The notes beneath the pieces were generated by a model. That model worked only from the letters and a program-made list of their open reading frames with translations, ran no database searches and was not told the origin of the DNA. A stretch of DNA of 64,000 nucleotides from AP-15 sp963732095 (lineage in GTDB: Bacteria > Pseudomonadota > Alphaproteobacteria > ATCC43930 > CGMCC-115725): NCBI GenBank assembly GCA_963732095.1, contig CAVSZA010000024.1, positions 62,001 through 126,000 on the forward strand. Direction: 5' to 3'. The position numbers and the translations under genes are program-made. Shown piece after piece: positions 51,228 through 60,646 of the stretch (the first letter of the stretch is position 1; every line of letters begins with the position of its first letter).

Positions 51228-52553
51228 ATGGCGCGCATCGACCGGCGCAGGCTTCTGAAACTTTCCGGTGCCGGCGCGTTGGCGGCAGGGAGTGGTGGCA
51301 TTGCCGGAATTCTGGCCTCCGGCAGAGCGCCGGCCTACGCGCAGGCGACGTCGCTGCATTGGTTGCGCTGGGCCGATTTCGTGCCGGCCTCCGACAAGCT
51401 GCTGAAAGAAAAGATCGCGCCGCAATGCGAGAAGGCGCTCGGCATCAAGCTCAACATCGAGATGATCAACGCCAACGACCTCCAAGCTCGCGTTACCGCG
51501 GCGATCCAGTCCGGGACGGGCCCGGACATCATCATGCTGCTGGGCACTTGGCCGCAACTCTACGCGGACAGCGTCGTCGATGTCGCCGATGTGGCGGAAG
51601 AGATCGGCAAGGCCCAGGGCGGCTATTATGACACGCAACGGACCCTCGCGACGGTCGGGAGCAAATGGATCGGCGTGCCGTGGGCGGTAGGTGGCGGGCT
51701 CATCACCTACCGCAAATCGTGGCTGGCGGAAGCCGGCGCCGAGACATTCCCGGAAACCTGGGACGAATTCCGGGTGGTCGGCAATAAGCTGAAGGCGGCT
51801 GGCCATCCCTACGGCCAGACGGCGGGGCACACGTTCGGCGACGCGCCGGGATGGTGGTACCCCTATCTGTGGTCGTGGGGCGGCAAGGAGGTCGCGCAGG
51901 ACGGCAAAACCGTCGTGCTCAACAGCAAAGAGACGATCGAGTCCGTCAAGTTCGCGGTGCCGCTGTGGAAAGAGACGATGGACGAAGGCGGGCTTGCCTG
52001 GGACGATTCGAGCAACAACCGCGCCTTCCTGTCGGGCAGCATCAGCGCCACCAATAACGGCGCCTCGATCTATCTCGAGGCCAAGAAAAAGCCGGACTCG
52101 TACCTTACCGAGAGCGGCAAGCCGATGAAGGACGACATTCTTCATGCGAAGATCCCAAAGGGTCCCGGGGGGCAATTTAACCTCGGCGGCGGGTTCACCG
52201 ACATTCTCATGAGCTATTCTAAGAACCAGAAGCCGGCCAAAGATTTCCTGCGCTGGGTCCACTCGAAACCGGTATTCGAGGAGTGGTTTACCTCGCAGCA
52301 GGGCTATACCAGTGGCGCCACAATGGTCTGGGAGGAAGATCCGGTGTGGAATGTCGACCCAGTGCTGCGTCCCTTCAGGGATCTGCCGCGTACCGGCCGC
52401 TTGGTCGGGTACGCTGGAGCGCCGAACCGTAACGCTGCCGAGGTCGTCACGAAATACATCATCGTCGACATGTATGCGAAGGCGATCCAAGGCATGGCTG
52501 CCGAGGATGCGGTCAAATGGGCGCATGAGGAGCTCGTGAAGATCTACGGCTGA
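51228..52553 (+). CDS. Extracellular sugar-binding protein, paralogue 2
   Basis: 441 residues from the ATG at 51228; GGGAGG lies 6 bases upstream, so the longer reading to 51156 is unlikely. Tat signal DRRRLLKLSGAGALAAGS. The sequence matches paralogue 1 throughout, with GTGPDIIMLLGTWPQLYAD and LWSWGGKEVAQDGKTVVLNS. Located 54 bp before the permease gene, it is the member most directly coupled to the transporter. Confidence 0.9.
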   Translation: MARIDRRRLLKLSGAGALAAGSGGIAGILASGRAPAYAQATSLHWLRWADFVPASDKLLKEKIAPQCEKALGIKLNIEMINANDLQARVTAAIQSGTGPDIIMLLGTWPQLYADSVVDVADVAEEIGKAQGGYYDTQRTLATVGSKWIGVPWAVGGGLITYRKSWLAEAGAETFPETWDEFRVVGNKLKAAGHPYGQTAGHTFGDAPGWWYPYLWSWGGKEVAQDGKTVVLNSKETIESVKFAVPLWKETMDEGGLAWDDSSNNRAFLSGSISATNNGASIYLEAKKKPDSYLTESGKPMKDDILHAKIPKGPGGQFNLGGGFTDILMSYSKNQKPAKDFLRWVHSKPVFEEWFTSQQGYTSGATMVWEEDPVWNVDPVLRPFRDLPRTGRLVGYAGAPNRNAAEVVTKYIIVDMYAKAIQGMAAEDAVKWAHEELVKIYG

Positions 52554-52607
52554 ACCGGCGGTCAACTGCTCCGGAGATACAGCGCATCACTGCCGAGAAG
52601 ATTCCAA

Positions 52608-53549
52608 ATGACCTTTACTTCAGTTGCCGCTCCCAGCGCCTATGCCGGTACCCCGAAGCGCGGGCCGGTTACCCGGCTGCTCGAAGACGAACGTTGGCTG
52701 GCAATACTGCTATTGCTGCCGACGCTGGTGCTGCTTGGCTTGTTCATCGCCTATCCCTTCTTCAAAGGTGTGGAGCTTTCGGTAACCGACACCAAAGTCG
52801 GTGTGCCGGGTCAATTTGTCGGGCTGCAGAATTTCGAGAAGATCTGGAACGACGGCATCTTCCACGTCGCGGTGTGGAACACCTGCCTATACACGTTCGT
52901 CACCACGGTTTTCAAGCTCGCGTTGGGTCTGTGGCTGGCGCTGCTGCTGAACAATCATTTCAAGGGCAAAGCCTTCACGCGAGCCTTTATCCTGTTGCCT
53001 TTCATCATCCCAACGGTGCTGTCGACCCTCGCCTGGAAATGGATGTTCGATCCCACCTTCAGCGTCATCAATTGGGGGCTTTTTCGGCTTGGACTGATCG
53101 ACTCCCGGATCAATTGGCTCGGCGATCCGCATTTGGCGCTGATCTCGGTCATGATCGTCAATGTTTGGCGCGGCGTGCCGTTCTATGCGATCAGCCTGCT
53201 TGCCGGATTACAGACGATCAGTCCAGAGCTGCATGAGGCGGCTGCGATCGACGGGGCCAGGGCTTGGCAGCGCTTTCGGCATGTGACCTGGCCGCTGTTG
53301 CTGCCAGTAACTCTGGTGATCGTATTGTTTTCGGTGATCCAGACCTTCGCCGACTTCCAGCTCGTCTATGTGCTGACGGGCGGCGGGCCAGCAAACGCCA
53401 CCCAGCTTTTTGCCACCTATGCCTACCAGCTCGGCATCGGTACTGGCCTTTTAAGCGAAGGCGCGACGATCTCGCTCGCGATCTTCCCGGTCCTGCTTCT
53501 CGTCGTCGTTGTCCAGCTTCTGTATATCCGCCGAGTGGAGACCCTCTGA
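52608..53549 (+). CDS. CUT1 sugar ABC transporter permease (MalF/UgpA type)
   Basis: 313 residues with six membrane helices. EDERWLAILLLLPTLVLLGLF opens helix 1. The coupling motif ELHEAAAIDGARAWQRFRHVTWPLLLPV (split, about 209-236) carries the EAAxxDGA...LP sequence that docks with the ATPase. Its partner permease follows 3 bp later. Imports a sugar or glycerol-phosphate-like compound across the inner membrane. Confidence 0.93.
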   Translation: MTFTSVAAPSAYAGTPKRGPVTRLLEDERWLAILLLLPTLVLLGLFIAYPFFKGVELSVTDTKVGVPGQFVGLQNFEKIWNDGIFHVAVWNTCLYTFVTTVFKLALGLWLALLLNNHFKGKAFTRAFILLPFIIPTVLSTLAWKWMFDPTFSVINWGLFRLGLIDSRINWLGDPHLALISVMIVNVWRGVPFYAISLLAGLQTISPELHEAAAIDGARAWQRFRHVTWPLLLPVTLVIVLFSVIQTFADFQLVYVLTGGGPANATQLFATYAYQLGIGTGLLSEGATISLAIFPVLLLVVVVQLLYIRRVETL

Positions 53550-53552
53550 GCC

Positions 53553-54404
53553 ATGATCGAGGGTGCGATTTGGCGACGCTGGGTCTTTTTCTACTTCCCG
53601 CTGACAGCCTTCATCGTCGCGCTGTTGTTTCCGTTCTACTGGATGGTCATCACTACGATCCGGCCAGACAGCGAGCTCTATCGCCCGTGGAACGCCCCCA
53701 ATTACGCCCCCTTTTGGACCTGGCATCCGACACTGGAGCACATCAAGGATCTGCTGACCGAGACGTTGTTCGGCACTTGGATGCTGAATACGATGATGAT
53801 CTCGCTGGCCGCGACGGCAATCTCGCTGTTTTGCGGACTGCTGGCTGGATACGCATTGTCGCGATTGAAGTTTCCGTTTGCCGGCAGTCTCGGAACAATG
53901 ATTTTCATTACCTATCTGGTGCCGCAGACACTGCTGTTCATTCCGCTGGCCGACATCATCCGCAACTTCCGCCTGGGCGACACGCCGTGGGCATTGATCC
54001 TGACCTATCCGACTTTTCTGATCCCGTTCTGCACTTGGCTGATGATGGGCTATTTCAAGTCCATCCCCAAGGAGCTCGAGGAGTGCGCCCGGATCGACGG
54101 GGCCACGCGCTGGAAGGCAATGCTCTACATCATTTTTCCGATCGCGGTGCCCGGCATTCTGTCGGCCGGGATCTTTGCCTTCACGTTGTCGTGGAACGAG
54201 TTCATCTACGCCCTCGTCTTTCTCTCCTCACCCGAGGAGAAGACGGTACCGGTCGGCGTCACCTCCGAACTGATCCGCGGCGACGTGTTCTACTGGGGTG
54301 AGCTGATGGCGGGCGCGCTATTGGGCTCGATCCCCGTCGCGTTCGTCTATTCGTTCTTTGTCGAGCACTACGTCGCCAGCCTCACCGGCTCAGTCAAGGG
54401 ATGA
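53553..54404 (+). CDS. CUT1 sugar ABC transporter permease (MalG/UgpE type)
   Basis: 283 residues, six helices. YFPLTAFIVALLFPFYWMVIT near the start is the usual MalG helix 1. The docking motif reads ELEECARIDGATRWKAMLYI (about 172-191), with Cys in place of the second Ala of EAA. Pairs with the permease at 52608. Confidence 0.93.
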   Translation: MIEGAIWRRWVFFYFPLTAFIVALLFPFYWMVITTIRPDSELYRPWNAPNYAPFWTWHPTLEHIKDLLTETLFGTWMLNTMMISLAATAISLFCGLLAGYALSRLKFPFAGSLGTMIFITYLVPQTLLFIPLADIIRNFRLGDTPWALILTYPTFLIPFCTWLMMGYFKSIPKELEECARIDGATRWKAMLYIIFPIAVPGILSAGIFAFTLSWNEFIYALVFLSSPEEKTVPVGVTSELIRGDVFYWGELMAGALLGSIPVAFVYSFFVEHYVASLTGSVKG

Positions 54405-54414
54405 GTGATAAGTA

Positions 54415-55506
54415 ATGGCTCAGGTCGTCATCCGCAGCTTAAATAAAAAGTTCGATGAAGTTCATGCCGTCAAGGACGTGAACCTCGATATCCGCGACAA
54501 GGAGTTCATGGTCTTTGTCGGCCCTTCCGGCTGCGGCAAGACGACGACACTCCGGATGGTGGCCGGGCTTGAATCGATCACATCGGGGCGGATTCTGATC
54601 GACGACAAGGTGATCAACGAACTGGCGCCGATGGATCGCGACATCGCGATGGTATTCCAGAATTACGCACTCTATCCGCATATGAGCGTCTACGACAACA
54701 TGGCGTTCGGCCTGAAGATGCGGAAATTCGTCCGCGCCGACATTGCAAAGCGTGTGCAGGAGGCGGCGGAAATCCTTGGTATCCAGACCCTGTTGCAGCG
54801 CAAGCCGCGCCAGCTCTCGGGCGGCCAGCGGCAGCGCGTCGCGCTTGGCCGCGCCATAGTCCGGCACCCGCAAGTGTTCTTGTTCGACGAGCCGTTGTCG
54901 AACCTCGACGCCAAGCTGCGCGTGCAGATGCGCGTGGAGCTCAAAAAATTGCACGATCGCCTCGGCACGACCGCGATTTACGTGACCCACGATCAGGTTG
55001 AGGCGATGACGCTGGGCGACCGCGTTGTCGTCATGCGGGACGGCGTCGTGCAGCAGGTCGGCGAGCCGCTCGAGCTCTACAACGAGCCGGCCAACCGGTT
55101 CGTCGCCGGCTTCCTCGGCTCGCCGGCGATGAATTTTGCGACAGTCAAAGTCAACCAAGACAATGGAGCGATCTGGGCCGCCAACGCCGGCATGCAGATC
55201 AAGGCTCCGCCCGAATATGCGGACCGGCTCGGCCGGTATGTGGGACAAGAGGTCACTTTGGGGATCCGGCCCGAGGATCTGCACGTGGCCTCGGCCGCCG
55301 ATCCGACCGAGCTCGGCTTCGACGTCGTCGTCGAGGTCGTCGAGAAGCTCGGCTCGGAGATCCTGCTCGATGTAGCGGCAGGACCGGACACGATGGTCGC
55401 GTCCGTCGAGCCGAACGTGCGCGCCAAGATCCACGACCGTTTGCGTCTCGCGCTGAACCCGCAGGGACTGCACTTCTTCGACATGCATTCCGAAGCGGCG
55501 ATCTGA
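54415..55506 (+). CDS. CUT1 sugar ABC transporter ATP-binding protein (MalK/UgpC type)
   Basis: 363 residues. Walker A GPSGCGKTT (36-44), Q-loop FQNYALYPH, signature LSGGQRQR (134-141), Walker B VFLFDEP (154-160), H192 in VTHDQ. The last ~125 residues form the TOBE/regulatory domain (LGIRPEDLH). It would energise both permeases; one ATPase serves as homodimer. Confidence 0.94.
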   Translation: MAQVVIRSLNKKFDEVHAVKDVNLDIRDKEFMVFVGPSGCGKTTTLRMVAGLESITSGRILIDDKVINELAPMDRDIAMVFQNYALYPHMSVYDNMAFGLKMRKFVRADIAKRVQEAAEILGIQTLLQRKPRQLSGGQRQRVALGRAIVRHPQVFLFDEPLSNLDAKLRVQMRVELKKLHDRLGTTAIYVTHDQVEAMTLGDRVVVMRDGVVQQVGEPLELYNEPANRFVAGFLGSPAMNFATVKVNQDNGAIWAANAGMQIKAPPEYADRLGRYVGQEVTLGIRPEDLHVASAADPTELGFDVVVEVVEKLGSEILLDVAAGPDTMVASVEPNVRAKIHDRLRLALNPQGLHFFDMHSEAAI

Positions 55507-55531
55507 ACCCGGAAAATGGGAGGAGAGGCGC

Positions 55532-55966
55532 ATGCAAAAGAACATTGGATGGTTGTGGGCCGTAGGATTTTTCGGCTTGCTCGCTGCCGCGAATGCGCAA
55601 ACGACGCCGCCTACGGCGGGCGGAACGCCATTTGACGGTACATATCGGCTGGTTTCGGCCGCGACACTAAACGCAACATACACCACAAGAAAAGGGCAGA
55701 CCGGCCCATGCCCAAACCGGCGAGCCGGGCCGCTTCACATCGAGAACGGGAAAGCGCGGTACACCACCGCAACAGGCTATCGGGTCAGAGGAACCGTCGG
55801 GCCGCAGGGCGAGCTGGCGATGCGAGCCATCGGGCCCAGCAGCTGGGCCAGTCAGCCCATCGATCTGAGTGTCAGCGGCACCGTAGACGGCGCCGGCACC
55901 GCACGCGTTCGCCAGCTCAGTCACTCGTGCAGCTACGACTTCGTCTGGCAAAAGGGGACTAGGTAA
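55532..55966 (+). CDS. Small secreted protein within the sugar transporter cluster
   Basis: 144 residues. Signal peptide about 1-22 (GFFGLLAAANAQ). FDGTYRLVSAATLNATYTTR and CPNRRAGPLHIENGKARY, then SHSCSYDFVWQKG, suggest a small beta-sandwich with two or three cysteines, such as the secreted proteins with pattern FDGxY.. ..C found across Rhizobiales. Ribosome site ggaggag before the ATG. It lies between the ATPase and the third binding-protein gene. Function unknown. Confidence 0.8.
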   Translation: MQKNIGWLWAVGFFGLLAAANAQTTPPTAGGTPFDGTYRLVSAATLNATYTTRKGQTGPCPNRRAGPLHIENGKARYTTATGYRVRGTVGPQGELAMRAIGPSSWASQPIDLSVSGTVDGAGTARVRQLSHSCSYDFVWQKGTR

Positions 55967-55993
55967 ATACGCGCGGAGAACAGCGGAGCAATC

Positions 55994-57325
55994 ATGCAAC
56001 ACACCAGTCGCCGCCGCTTGTTGCGGCTTTCCGGCGCCGGCGCGCTGACCGCCGCAAGCGGCGGGCTGGCCGGCATTCTGGCTTCGGGGCGAGGGCCCGC
56101 CTACGCCCAGGGCACAACTTTGCATTGGCTTAAATTCGTCGATTTCGTGCCGGTTTCCGATCAGCTCCTGCGCGGTAAGATTACCGATGAATGCCAGAAA
56201 GCGCTCGGCATCAAGCTCCAGGTCGAGACCATCAACGGCGACGGCGTTCAGGCGCGCATTACGTCGGCAATCCAGTCGAAGACCGGCCCCGACATTCTGA
56301 TGGCCGTCAACAATTGGTCGCAGCTCTATGCCGAAAGCGTCGCCGACGTCAGCGATGTCGCCGAGGAGATCGGCAAGGCGCAGGGCGGCTATTACGAAAC
56401 TGCCCATGCCGTCGCCAATGACGGCAAGAAGTGGATTGCAGTTCCCTACACGATCCTTGGCGTGCTGTTCGCCAACCGCACCTCATGGTTCAAGGATGTT
56501 GGTTCTGGCCCCGAGGAATTTCCGCAGACCTGGGATGAGTACCGCGCCGTCGGCAAGCAGCTCAAAGCCAAGGACCGGCCCTACGGTCAAACCCTTGCCC
56601 ATGCCTTTGGCGACGGGCCGGCCTTCTGGTACCCCTACCTCTGGTCCTGGGGCGGGAAGGAGGTCGAGGCGGACGGCAAAACCGTCGCCCTGAACAGCAA
56701 GGAAACGATCGAGTTGGTCAAATTCGCGGTTCCGTTCTGGAACGAGTGCTACGACCCGGGCGCGCTCTCCTGGGACGACGCCGGCAACAACCGTGCGTTC
56801 CTCTCCAACACGATCAGCTCGACCAGCAACGGCGCATCGATTTATCTGCTGGCCAGAAGCAAGCCCGACACTTACCTGACCGAGGCCGGGAAGCCGATCA
56901 AGGACGATATATTCCACTCGCCGTTGCCCAAAGGTCCGGCCGGCCAGTTCAGCTATCACGTGCCGTTCTCGAACATTGTCCCGACCTACACGCAGAACCA
57001 GAAGGCGGCGAAGGATTTTCTGCGCTGGTTCCAGTCCAGGGACATCTACGGCGAGTGGTTCACCTCACAGCAAGGTTTCTCGGTCGGCAGCACCAAGATG
57101 TGGGAGAACGACAAGGTGTGGCAGGTCGACCCGGTCATGGCGCCGTTCCGCACCGCGGCGGAAAGCGGGCGCTTTGCCGGCTATGCAGGGCCGGCCGGCC
57201 GTGCAGCGGCCGAGGCGATCTCCAAGTTCATCATCGTCGATATGTATACCAAGGCCGTTCAGGGGATGCCGCCCGAGGACGCCGTCAAATGGGCGCATGG
57301 TGAGCTGGTGAAGATCTACGGGTGA
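55994..57325 (+). CDS. Extracellular sugar-binding protein, paralogue 3
   Basis: 443 residues. Tat signal SRRRLLRLSGAGALTAAS, then HWLKFVDFVPVSDQLLRG; ends WAHGELVKIYG like its two paralogues. Differences from them cluster in the central region (YTILGVLFANRTSWFKDVG, ARSKPDTYL), where ligand contacts are expected, so it may prefer another sugar. It lies 28 bp after the small secreted-protein gene, the last of the cluster. Confidence 0.9.
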   Translation: MQHTSRRRLLRLSGAGALTAASGGLAGILASGRGPAYAQGTTLHWLKFVDFVPVSDQLLRGKITDECQKALGIKLQVETINGDGVQARITSAIQSKTGPDILMAVNNWSQLYAESVADVSDVAEEIGKAQGGYYETAHAVANDGKKWIAVPYTILGVLFANRTSWFKDVGSGPEEFPQTWDEYRAVGKQLKAKDRPYGQTLAHAFGDGPAFWYPYLWSWGGKEVEADGKTVALNSKETIELVKFAVPFWNECYDPGALSWDDAGNNRAFLSNTISSTSNGASIYLLARSKPDTYLTEAGKPIKDDIFHSPLPKGPAGQFSYHVPFSNIVPTYTQNQKAAKDFLRWFQSRDIYGEWFTSQQGFSVGSTKMWENDKVWQVDPVMAPFRTAAESGRFAGYAGPAGRAAAEAISKFIIVDMYTKAVQGMPPEDAVKWAHGELVKIYG

Positions 57326-57386
57326 CCGGATTTGGTCGAGGCTAAACGCCGGCCGGCGGGAGTTTGTCCCGCCTGACGGAGAGCGG

Positions 57387-57587
57387 TCAATAGCAGACGG
57401 TATTGCCGTAGACGCTCACGTAGCATCGTGGCCCGAGATACGGAACGTATCCGTAACCGTAATAACGAGGTCCCCAGTAGTGGTAACCCCAGCCGCCCCA
57501 CGGATGGGCTTCGGCCATCCCGATGCTGATCGAGGAGGTCAAGGCGATGAGGGCAACGGCTGTAACCATCGATAACTTGCGGAGCAT
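57387..57587 (-). CDS. Short secreted Gly/Tyr/Trp-rich protein (66 aa)
   Basis: ATG at 57587 with GGGAGG 7 bases upstream, so the longer reading to 57743 is not needed. A signal peptide (about 1-27, ending MAEA) is followed by HPWGGWGYHYWGPRYYGYGY and GPRCYVSVYGNTVCY with two cysteines. Such small aromatic/Gly-rich proteins recur in Bradyrhizobium-like genomes; function unknown. Converges with the third binding-protein gene. Confidence 0.75.
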   Translation of the reverse strand: MLRKLSMVTAVALIALTSSISIGMAEAHPWGGWGYHYWGPRYYGYGYVPYLGPRCYVSVYGNTVCY

Positions 57588-57793
57588 GGTATCCTCCCAA
57601 CCTAATCCGGAGACCGATGCGATCTCAGTCCCTCGGTAGGTGATGAGCATGGCGTTCGACGGCGATGGCGGAGAAGGGGTGGGGTTTCTCCCGCTATATC
57701 GCAGAGCCGCGCGGCAGTACTTTCCGGCGCCGGATTGCCGCATGATGCCAATTTGTGCCGCTAAGGCCTTTATCGATGAGGAGAGTGCGACGG

Positions 57794-59021
57794 ATGGATC
57801 TCATCCTACGCAATGTCCGGCTCGTAAATAGCGGGCAGGAGCCGGTGGATATCGGCGTCGCGGGCGGAAACATTGTCGCCATCGGGAAGGGCTTGGCGGC
57901 GGAGGCGGAGACGTACGATGCCGGCGGGCGGCTGGCCTGTGGCGGGCTGATCGAGACGCACATCCATCTCGATAAATCCCGTATCGTAGACCGCACGCCG
58001 CCCGAAACCGGGCGCAAGATCAGCCCGATGAGGCAGGTCGCGGCGTTGAAAGGCGGCTTTACCGTCGAGGATGTGCGCGCCAGGGCGGAGCGTACGCTGA
58101 CCGAATGCATCCTCCACGGCGCGACGCGGATGCGTACCCAGGTGGAAGTCGACCCAGCCATCGGGTTGCGCGGGTTCGAAGGGGTGCAGTCGCTGATTCG
58201 CCGACTACCGCTGGGCCATCGATATCGAAATCTGCGTCTTTCCGCAGGACGGGCTGACCAATTATCCGGGCACCGACGAGCTGTTGGTCGAGGCGCTGAA
58301 ACGCGGCGCCCGAGCTGTCGGCGGTGCGCCGCGATACGACACCGACCATGCAGGTCAGATCCGGCGGATATTTGAGCTCGCTCGCGAATTCGATGTCGAC
58401 ATCGATATCCACCTGGATGTCGGTGACACGCCCGAGGCAATGGACATCCATCTCGTCTGCGACCTGACCGAGCAATATCGCCGCGGCGGCCGGGTTGTAG
58501 TCGGCCATATGGCCAAACTGTCGACAATGCCGCCGAGCGAGGTCGCAGCCCTGGCGCGTCGTCTTGCCGATACCGGGGTAGCAGTTACAGTCCTGCCGTT
58601 GACCGACCTTTTCGTCATGGGGCGGGACCAGGACCACAATATCCGACGAGGCGTCGCCGACGCCAATTTCCTCGTCGAGCATGGCGTCAACTGTTCGCTG
58701 TCGACCAACAATGTGCTCAATCCGGTGACGCCCTATGGCGATTGCTCACTGATCCGCATGGCTAATCTCCATGCCAATCTCCTGCAGATCGCGCAACCGG
58801 CACAATTGCGCGAAATTTTTGCGATGCTGACCGAGCGCTCGGCACGGCTCCTCAACCTCACAGATTACGGAATCGCCGTCGGCAACCCGGCCGATATCGC
58901 CATCGTGGATGCCGGGTCGCCAGAACAGGCAGTGGCGGAGATCCGCCAAACGCTCGCAGTCTTCAAACGCGGGCGACGAACGGTGAAGCGTGAGCCGGCG
59001 GAACTCTTCCGACGGGTTTAG
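57794..59021 (+). pseudogene. Amidohydrolase, cytosine deaminase-like, frameshifted
   Basis: From the ATG at 57794 the protein reads LILRNVRLVNSG and GLIETHIHLDKSRI, the first metal motif (HxHLDK, typical of cytosine deaminase and related). Near 58202 an extra base breaks the frame; the second frame continues WAIDIEICVFPQDG, then DIDIHLDVGD (metal His), VVVGHMAKLS (His) and SLSTNNVLNPVTP where a metal Asp is expected. The joined protein would have about 409 residues, normal length. Either frame alone lacks part of the active site. Whether mutation or sequencing error cannot be told. Confidence 0.8.
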
Positions 59022-59058
59022 ACGATCGCATGCTGCTCCAGCGTGTTCGGCGGAACGC

Positions 59059-59575
59059 TTACGCGATCTTGCGCCCACGGCTAACCACACTGAACCCAAC
59101 GAGAGCCGTGCCAAGCAGCGCCAGGGAGGCCGGCTCCGGCACGGAGGGCGTAACCGTCTGGAAGTTTAGCGCCGTGATGGTGGCGAAAACCAAGTTGCCC
59201 ACCATGTAGAATACGGCGTAAATTGACGCCGTTGGGTGTGCCGATCGTCAACGGCAAGGCGGTTTTGAGCTGATAGGTTTCGAACGCCGCATTTATCGTC
59301 GCTTCGACGGCGATCGCGGGTAATTGAGCGAAAGCGATGAACCTGGGGGCAGCGGTATTGTCGATGACCTCGTTTGTCGTTCCCGTGAGCGTCGCTGTCA
59401 GGGCGTCCGCGACGAAATTAGCGCTGCTGGCAACATTGGTAAACTCGCCCCCGGAGGGCCCGCTAACACCCGAAGTATCGCCGACCTCCCTCACGGTGAA
59501 GCTGCCGCTAAACGGCGTACCGTTCAACGTGCCCGTGCCCGTGCCCGTAAAAATATAAGCGATGGGTGTTGCCAC
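59059..59575 (-). pseudogene. PEP-CTERM-sorted exoprotein, frameshifted
   Basis: The N-terminal frame (59575 inward) gives TPIAYIFTGTGTGTLNG and FSGSFTVREVG, a secreted beta-rich protein. Near 59220-59223 an extra base (aaat) shifts the frame; the other frame gives YAVFYMVGNLVF and VPEPASLALLGTALVG then SRGRKIA, a perfect PEP-CTERM tail: VPEP, membrane helix and basic end. The signal peptide FLTGCVAVLFAGSAVA precedes 59575 but has no start codon in frame, so two faults are present. PEP-CTERM proteins are sorted by exosortase; no exosortase gene is in the window. Confidence 0.8.
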
Positions 59576-59950
59576 CGCGCTACCGGCAAACAGTACCGCG
59601 ACGCATCCAGTGAGAAAGTCCTATCCGAAACACTTTCCCTCCACGTTGATTGACCGCGCCGCAGCAATGGCATTCTGTCTCGATCGAGGCGATGCGCTGT
59701 GCCAAACCGATGCTCGCGGCAATGACGAACTCGCAAACGCCGCAGACATAGTCGGTGTCGCCGCTTCCGGTAAAGAGCGGTCCGGCTCCCGCTAGTGCGG
59801 TCCGGGGCGACGGTAAAATCGCATCACGACCAACTTTCAACTTGACCTAAGGCATTTGTGATGGATCACCAACCATCCATAAATCATTATGACCATAGCA
59901 TTTCTGTGCCGCGCTGTATGCTCCAGGCGAGCTCGAGGAGGAGCGAAGTC
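59576..59950. other. Region with degraded 5' end of the PEP-CTERM gene, otherwise nothing
   Basis: 375 bp. The left ~45 bp encode the signal peptide of the PEP-CTERM gene without a start codon. The rest has no recognised feature apart from the ribosome site of the aspartic protease gene (gaggaggagcg) at its right end. Confidence 0.5.
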
Positions 59951-60646
59951 GTGAACGGGGTGGTCTTGGCAGTCGCCGTCTTGGTGCTCGGCAGCGCAGC
60001 ATCGCCTGCTGAGCCGCAAGAATTGACGAGATGCATCGCCGGTCAGCAGGTCGTCGACAAAGAAGGCAGGTCCGGTGTAGTCGTCGCCGACGATAGTAAG
60101 TTGTGCCAAGTGAAATATGCAGATGGTCAGATTTACAACTGGATATTCTGGAATCTTCGTCCCACGGCGGCCCCTGCCCAACCTGGACTGGTGACCCCCG
60201 ATGCGAGATTGCCTGACCCGATTGGCGCACCGCCGTCGACCGACGCCCCTGCGGCGCTGACCGTCCTCAGACCGTCTTCCAACCGCACGCTGGTTTACCG
60301 CGCCGACCGCCGCGGCCCCTTTAGCCTCACAGCCACAGTCAACGGCGCGCCAATTCGCGTCGTCGTTGATACCGGCGCGAGCCTCGTCGCCCTCACTCTC
60401 GACGATGCCCGCGCCGCAGGCATCGGACGCAGCGAGCTGGTCTTCAATCAGCTCACCCAGACCGCGAATGGCCGGGTCCGTTTCGCTCCAGTGATGCTGC
60501 GCGAGGTCCGCATCGAGCAGCTCTCGATCGAGAACGTGCCGGCCGCAGTGATCGCAAGTCTTGATCAGTCGCTGCTCGGGATGAGTTTTCTCAAGCGCCT
60601 GAAGAGCTTCGAGATGCGCGAAGGCGCGCTGACGATCAGCTGGTAG
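59951..60646 (+). CDS. Retropepsin-like aspartic protease (clan AA, TIGR02281 type)
   Basis: 231 residues from the GTG at 59951, chosen for the AGGAGGAG site 7 bases upstream and for the signal peptide it opens (VVLAVAVLVLGSAASPA). A small region of about 60 residues (CQVKYADGQIYNW) comes before the protease domain: TATVNGAPIRVVVDTGASLVALT (about 127-149) with D140-T-G, and LGMSFLKRL near the end. A single domain, so it should act as dimer. Confidence 0.87.
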   Translation: MNGVVLAVAVLVLGSAASPAEPQELTRCIAGQQVVDKEGRSGVVVADDSKLCQVKYADGQIYNWIFWNLRPTAAPAQPGLVTPDARLPDPIGAPPSTDAPAALTVLRPSSNRTLVYRADRRGPFSLTATVNGAPIRVVVDTGASLVALTLDDARAAGIGRSELVFNQLTQTANGRVRFAPVMLREVRIEQLSIENVPAAVIASLDQSLLGMSFLKRLKSFEMREGALTISW

